From Pseudomonas rustica (lineage in GTDB: Bacteria > Pseudomonadota > Gammaproteobacteria > Pseudomonadales > Pseudomonadaceae), in contig NZ_JAGYHF010000005.1 in NCBI RefSeq assembly GCF_018336155.1, forward strand, positions 186,001-250,000: a stretch of DNA of 64,000 nucleotides, read 5' to 3'. The notes beneath the pieces are model-generated. The model had not been told where the DNA came from. It saw only the letters and a program-made list of their open reading frames with translations, and did no database searches. How positions within the stretch are numbered: the first letter of the stretch is position 1; each line of letters starts with the position of its first letter. Both the position numbers and the translations under genes were made by a program. Of this stretch, positions 59,674 to 64,000 are shown in pieces.

Positions 59674-61416
59674 TTAGAGGAAGAGTCCGGGGCCCGGGCG
59701 ACTTCCTTCGGGGAATCTGACGCCCACTTTGCCGATCTTGTTCCCGTCCATGACCGCAACCGTCCAGTGGGTGTTGTTCCACTCGACCTGGTCGCCAACG
59801 ATCGGTGCACCGCCGACTTTCTGCGCGATGAAGGCGCCCAGGGTCATGTCCGGATCGATGCCCTCGGCGGGCAGGCCATACAGCGCTGCAACCGCTTTAA
59901 GCTGGGCGTCTCCTTCGAGCACAAAGTCGCCGAAGAAACGCAAATCGAGGCCGCGTTGTGGCGCCTGGCTGAACAGTTTTCCGAGGGCCGGCAAGTTGTG
60001 TTCGTGGCCGATAACACACAGCAAATCATCGACTTCCAGCACCGTACTACCCGACGGATGGAGCAGTTGCTGGCCACGAAACAGGGCAGCGATGCGGGTT
60101 CCTTCGGGCATTTTCAGCTCGCGCAGGGGTGAACCGATGCACCATTTCTCCGCGCCGAGCTTATAAACGAACAGCTCCCACTCGCTGGTGACATGGACTT
60201 CCAGCGCCGCCCGGGAAATCGGCGCAGGCTCCGGCGGCACCGTCACCTTCAACAATTTGGCGACCCAAGGAAGGCTTGTGCCCTGCACCAACAGCGACAC
60301 CAGCACGATAAAGAAGGCGAGGTTGAAGTACAGCTGCGCATTCGGCAGCCCGGCCATCAGCGGGAACACCGCCAAAATGATCGGTACTGCGCCACGCAGG
60401 CCGACCCAGGAAATAAAGGCTTTTTCACGGCCATGGAAGGCCTTGAACGGCAGCAGACCGACCATCACCGACAGCGGTCGCGCGAACAGAATCATCCATA
60501 GAGCCAGACCGAGGGCGGGCAGGGCGATCGGCAGCAAATCATGCGGCGTCACCAGCAGCCCCAGCACAAGGAACATGCCGATCTGCGCCAGCCACGCCAT
60601 GCCGTCGAGCATGTGCAAAATGCCGTGGCGGCTGCGCACCGGGCGGTTGCCGATCACCAGACCGCACAGATACACCGCGAGGAAACCGCTGCCGTGCAAG
60701 GCGTTGGTCAGGGCGAACACCACCAGACCACCAGCGATCACCAGAATCGGATAGAGACCGGCTGCCAGGTTGATGCGGTTGACCAGTTGCAGCATCAGCC
60801 AGCCACCACCGAGACCGATCACGCCACCGATGCCGAACTCGCGGATCAGGTGGGTCAGCAGGCTCCAGTGCAGGCCGGTCTGGCCGCTGGCGAGCATGTC
60901 GATCAGGGTCACGGTGAGAAACACCGCCATCGGGTCGTTGCTGCCGGATTCGATTTCCAGGCTGGCCGTAACCCGTTCGTTCAGTCCTTTGCCGCCGAGC
61001 AAGGAGAACACCGCTGCGGCGTCCGTCGAGCCGACGATGGCGCCGATGAGCAGGCCTTGGATCAGGTTCAGGTCGAACAGCCATGCGGCGGCCATGCCGG
61101 TCAGCCCGGTGGTGATCAACACCCCGACCGTCGCCAGCGATAACGCCGGCCACAACGCCACGCGGAAACTCGAGACCCGTGTGCGCAAGCCGCCGTCGAG
61201 GAGGATCACCGCCAGTGCGAGGTTGCCGACCAGATAGGCCGTTGGGTAGTTATCGAAAATAATCCCGCCGCCATCAACCCCGGCGGCCATGCCGACTGCG
61301 AGGATAATGACCAGAATCGGGATGCCGAGACGGGAGGAGAGTGAGCTGACGAGAATGCTTGCACCTACCAGCAACGCGCCGATCAAGAACAGGCTGTTGA
61401 TGGTCGTCGCATTCAA
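59674..61416 (-). CDS. nhaP2: Potassium/proton antiporter NhaP2 (CvrA-like)
   Basis: 580 aa CPA1-type antiporter. About twelve helices precede residue 385 or so; [17 protein letters not shown] holds the ND ion-binding pair. The cytoplasmic C-terminal part holds a TrkA_C-like domain ([19 protein letters not shown]) and a CorC-type domain. K+ specificity is inferred from this domain set. It is probably co-transcribed with mscK (gap 34 nt). Confidence 0.92.
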   Translation of the reverse strand: MNATTINSLFLIGALLVGASILVSSLSSRLGIPILVIILAVGMAAGVDGGGIIFDNYPTAYLVGNLALAVILLDGGLRTRVSSFRVALWPALSLATVGVLITTGLTGMAAAWLFDLNLIQGLLIGAIVGSTDAAAVFSLLGGKGLNERVTASLEIESGSNDPMAVFLTVTLIDMLASGQTGLHWSLLTHLIREFGIGGVIGLGGGWLMLQLVNRINLAAGLYPILVIAGGLVVFALTNALHGSGFLAVYLCGLVIGNRPVRSRHGILHMLDGMAWLAQIGMFLVLGLLVTPHDLLPIALPALGLALWMILFARPLSVMVGLLPFKAFHGREKAFISWVGLRGAVPIILAVFPLMAGLPNAQLYFNLAFFIVLVSLLVQGTSLPWVAKLLKVTVPPEPAPISRAALEVHVTSEWELFVYKLGAEKWCIGSPLRELKMPEGTRIAALFRGQQLLHPSGSTVLEVDDLLCVIGHEHNLPALGKLFSQAPQRGLDLRFFGDFVLEGDAQLKAVAALYGLPAEGIDPDMTLGAFIAQKVGGAPIVGDQVEWNNTHWTVAVMDGNKIGKVGVRFPEGSRPGPGLFL

Positions 61417-61530
61417 AGGCAGTACTCCAGAAGCGTAAAGACGGGCACAAACTGACCATGCAGTCTGCGTGCCAGCGATTCTAACCTGTTGAAATGTGAT
61501 GCTGTCAAAAAGCTTTTTTCAAGATCAAAG

Positions 61531-61600
61531 GATCGCAGCCTGCGGCAGCTCCTACAGGGTGCACATCAATACCGTGTAGGAGCTGCCGCAGGCTGCGATC
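61531..61600. repeat. REP-type palindrome, GATCGCAGCC family
   Basis: Perfect 26-nt arms (61531-61556 and 61575-61600), core GATCGCAGCCTGCGGCAGCT, flanked by A/T runs. It lies just past the end of the chemoreceptor gene, in the 194-nt gap before nhaP2. A short palindrome, AAAAAGCTTTTTT (61507-61519), adjoins it and may act as a terminator. Confidence 0.88.
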
Positions 61601-61610
61601 TTTTGCTTTT

Positions 61611-63236
61611 TCAGAGGCTAAACCGCCCAACCATGTTGTTCAGATCCAGCGCCAGCCGCGACAGCTCATTACTCGCCGCACTCGTCTGATTGGCCCCGGT
61701 CGCTGATTGCACCGACAAATCCCGAATATTCACCAGATTACGATCCACCTCGCGCGCCACCTGCGCCTGCTCTTCCGCCGCGCTGGCGATCACCAGGTTG
61801 CGCTCGTTAATTTCAACAATGGCAGTGTTGATCGTATCCAGCGACATCCCCGCGCCGCGAGCAATGTTCAGCGTCGACTCCGCGCGTTCGGTGCTGTTGC
61901 GCATCGAATCCACCGCGTGTTCGGTGCCGCTCTGAATGCTGCCGATCATCCGCTCGATTTCGCTCGTCGACTGCTGCGTGCGATGCGCCAAGGCGCGCAC
62001 TTCATCCGCCACCACCGCAAAACCACGACCGGCTTCACCGGCGCGCGCCGCTTCAATCGCCGCGTTCAGCGCCAGCAGGTTGGTCTGATCCGCCAGACCA
62101 CGAATCACATCCAGCACCTTGCCGATGTCTCGGGATTCATTGGCCAGATCACCGATCAACGATGCTGTGCTCTGCACATCGGCGCTCATGCGTTCGATGG
62201 CGCTGACGGTTTCCTGCACCAGATCACGGCCATCACCGGCCGAGGTCGTGGCGTTCTTCGAGGCTTCCGAGGTGCTCACCGCGTTGCGCGCAACTTCTTC
62301 CACGGCGCTGGTCATTTCGTTGACCGCGGTGGCCGCTTGTTCGATTTCGTTGTTCTGCTGCACCAGGCCGCGTGCGCTTTCGTCGGTGACGCTGTTGAGT
62401 TCTTCCGCTGCCGACGCCAGTTGCGTGGCCGACCCGGAAATCCGCTGCAAAGTGTCACGCAGCTTCGATTGCATCTTCGCCATCGCTGCCAGCAAGCGCC
62501 CGGCTTCGTCGCTGCCATCGACCTGAATCGGCTGCGTCAGGTTGCCTTCAGCGATGGTTTCCGCCGCTTCCAGTGCCTTGGCGATTGGCTTGGTAATGCT
62601 GGCGGTCAGCAACCAGGCGAACAACAACGTCAGCCCAGTCGCAATCACCAGCAGGGTGACAACCAGGTCGAACGCCGAAGAATATTGATCCGCCGCTTGC
62701 TGATTGGTGTCGACGGTTTGCCGGGTATTGATCTCCAGCAAACGGTTGAGCACGGTGTTGACCGCTTCGGAGTTGGTCAGCAAGTCGGTGTTGAGCAGGT
62801 TGCGCAGTTCATCCACCTGATTGTTGCGCGACAGGGTTCTCATCCGGTCTTCGATCTGGCGGTACTGGCTCAGCAACTGCACGTATTGATCGTACGCCGC
62901 ACGTTCGTCGGGGCTGCTGATAAACGGCTCGTAATCGTTCTGCGCCTTGCGGATCTGCTGGTTGCGCATGTCCAGCAAGTCCATGGTTTTCTGCTGCACG
63001 TCCGGTTCGCGGTTGACCAGCAAACGGTACGACAACACGCGCAGACGCAGTGTCAGTTGGGTGAATTCGTCGAGGCTCTTGATGCTCGGCACGCTGCTGT
63101 TGGTGATGTCTTCGGTGGCGCCGCGAATTTTGCTCATCTGATTGAGCGCGAATACGCCGAGGATCAACATCAATGCGCCAATCAGGGCGAAACCGGTGAA
63201 CGCCCGTGGGGCGATGTTCATATTGCGAAGGGACAT
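61611..63236 (-). CDS. Methyl-accepting chemotaxis protein
   Basis: 541 aa transmembrane chemoreceptor. TM1 ([20 protein letters not shown]), a periplasmic four-helix ligand domain (about 40-190), TM2 ([20 protein letters not shown]), a HAMP domain (about 212-265) and the kinase-control tip [20 protein letters not shown] are present. No C-terminal CheR/CheB tether pentapeptide. I chose the ATG at 63236 ([13 protein letters not shown]); M at 63221 or 63260 are alternatives. Ligand unknown. Confidence 0.92.
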   Translation of the reverse strand: MSLRNMNIAPRAFTGFALIGALMLILGVFALNQMSKIRGATEDITNSSVPSIKSLDEFTQLTLRLRVLSYRLLVNREPDVQQKTMDLLDMRNQQIRKAQNDYEPFISSPDERAAYDQYVQLLSQYRQIEDRMRTLSRNNQVDELRNLLNTDLLTNSEAVNTVLNRLLEINTRQTVDTNQQAADQYSSAFDLVVTLLVIATGLTLLFAWLLTASITKPIAKALEAAETIAEGNLTQPIQVDGSDEAGRLLAAMAKMQSKLRDTLQRISGSATQLASAAEELNSVTDESARGLVQQNNEIEQAATAVNEMTSAVEEVARNAVSTSEASKNATTSAGDGRDLVQETVSAIERMSADVQSTASLIGDLANESRDIGKVLDVIRGLADQTNLLALNAAIEAARAGEAGRGFAVVADEVRALAHRTQQSTSEIERMIGSIQSGTEHAVDSMRNSTERAESTLNIARGAGMSLDTINTAIVEINERNLVIASAAEEQAQVAREVDRNLVNIRDLSVQSATGANQTSAASNELSRLALDLNNMVGRFSL

Positions 63237-63511
63237 GGAGGGTACCGAGAAGGGCCGCATCCATGCGGGCTAAAACTGCTGAATGGATGACTTATCGGTC
63301 ATGCGACTAAAGTCTTGAGGGGCTGCGCGTATTTGTCGCAGAGGGCGCTCGGCGACGAAGTGCAGGAACAAGATCGGCAAATCACAGTCTTTAAAGCTCG
63401 CGGGAACGCTCGCCCGCCAGGAAAATCAAGGCCTTGCGCCGGTTTAACCCTGGCATCCGTGGTGACTTTTCTTTATCGTACGCGCCCTTTGAAAATGCCT
63501 GGAAGATCAAA
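63237..63511. other. Divergent gap between the chemoreceptor and the zapB-like gene
   Basis: 275 nt. The plus-strand frame runs through it as an open stretch but has no conserved start. TTTTCTTTATCGTAC around 63469-63481 is the A/T-richest part and may belong to the division-gene promoter. Nothing else supportable. Confidence 0.5.
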
Positions 63512-63742
63512 ATGTTGGAAGCATCCCTCAGCCAATTGGAACAGCTCGTCAGCGACCTGGTGCAGCAGAACCAGACCCTCGCGCAAACCAATCAGAACCT
63601 GTCCACCGAACTGGCTCAGGCCAAGGATGAAAACGAAAGCCTGCAACTGAGCCTGATGGAACAGGAAGAAAAGCACGGCACCACCGCCGCCCGCATTCAG
63701 GCGCTGGTTGATCGCGTCAACGCCGGTCCCGTCAGCGCATGA
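63512..63742 (+). CDS. ZapB-like short coiled-coil protein (TIGR02449 type)
   Basis: 76 aa and nearly wholly coiled coil (LSQLEQLVSDLVQQNQTLAQ through LQLSLMEQEEKH). It directly precedes zapA with a 4-nt overlap (ATGA), the usual arrangement for the pseudomonad family of ZapB-like proteins. The ATG at 63512 has GGAAG nearby. It likely helps organise the Z ring. Confidence 0.85.
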   Translation: MLEASLSQLEQLVSDLVQQNQTLAQTNQNLSTELAQAKDENESLQLSLMEQEEKHGTTAARIQALVDRVNAGPVSA

Positions 63743-64000
63743 ACCACGGCACAGCAGGGGTAAAAGTCATCTCCATTCTCGGGGAGGACTATTCGATCAA
63801 GGCACCGGCCGGGGAAGAACAGACCCTGCTGGACGCAGCATTGATGCTAAAAGCCGCTTTGGCCGACACCAAACGCAAATACCCGACGCTGATCGGTGAT
63901 CGCTTGCTGGTGCTGGCCGCGATGAATCTGTGCTCGCAGCAGATCGACATGAAGAAGCAGCATCAGGAAGAACTCGACCGTTACCAAGAGCAAGTCAGCG
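63739..64000 (+). CDS. zapA: Cell division protein ZapA, partial
   Basis: Stabilises FtsZ filaments at midcell. The visible 87 codons begin MNHGTAGVKVISILGEDYSI, with the ZapA globular domain (GEEQTLLDAALMLKAAL) and the start of the helical tail. The 3' end is cut by the right edge of the window. In pseudomonads 6S RNA often follows this gene, but that lies outside. Confidence 0.9.
   Translation, partial: MNHGTAGVKVISILGEDYSIKAPAGEEQTLLDAALMLKAALADTKRKYPTLIGDRLLVLAAMNLCSQQIDMKKQHQEELDRYQEQVS

Overview
The window is a chromosomal segment of a Pseudomonas of the fluorescens group. This rests on the ponA-pilMNOPQ-aroK-aroB-damX-gltB-gltD-hemE gene order, the high-GC coding style, and dispersed REP-type palindromes built on GTAGGAGC/GCTCGCGA and GATCGCAGCC cores. 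No rRNA, tRNA, CRISPR array, insertion sequence or phage gene was seen. Nearly all coding space is accounted for; the many long antisense open frames are shadows of high-GC genes.

Region 1 (1-18160) is conserved backbone. PBP1A (cut by the left edge) diverges from the type IV pilus assembly operon pilMNOPQ. Then come aroK and aroB of the shikimate pathway, a DamX-like ATPase/SPOR division protein, both glutamate synthase subunits, and hemE with a good intrinsic terminator.

Region 2 (18390-29719) is a chitin-active LPMO (AA10, GbpA/CbpD-like), a cytochrome b561 and a complete type II secretion operon gspC-M, all on the + strand. The layout suggests a dedicated secretion system with its own cargo, and possibly a membrane redox partner.

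Region 3 (29712-33999) is accessory: an MFS exporter with a divergent LysR regulator, two paralogous exported proteins of unknown function, a truncated antitoxin-like gene and two REP-type palindromes.

Region 4 (34025-52207, all - strand) is a 20-gene aryl polyene (APE) pigment operon. It has a ketosynthase/chain-length-factor pair (ApeO/ApeC), a second ketosynthase, ketoreductase, dehydratase, two acyl carrier proteins, an acyl ligase fused to a second dehydratase, an aromatic amino acid ammonia-lyase, thioesterase, two acyltransferases, a glycosyltransferase, LolA-like and MMPL export proteins, a methyltransferase, a flavin enzyme with halogenase signatures, and an antiporter-like membrane protein. 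Almost every junction overlaps; the only two gaps of more than 10 nt inside it contain REP elements.

Region 5 (52564-64000) returns to backbone: an orphan ParA ATPase, trxC, a MazEF-type toxin-antitoxin pair, SelO, an MscK-like mechanosensitive channel, a K+/H+ antiporter, a chemoreceptor, and a ZapB-like/ZapA pair cut by the right edge.

The observations most worth following are the LPMO-cytochrome b561-T2SS locus and three features of the APE operon: the halogenase-like enzyme, the unusual ammonia-lyase selectivity residues, and the embedded antiporter-like protein.
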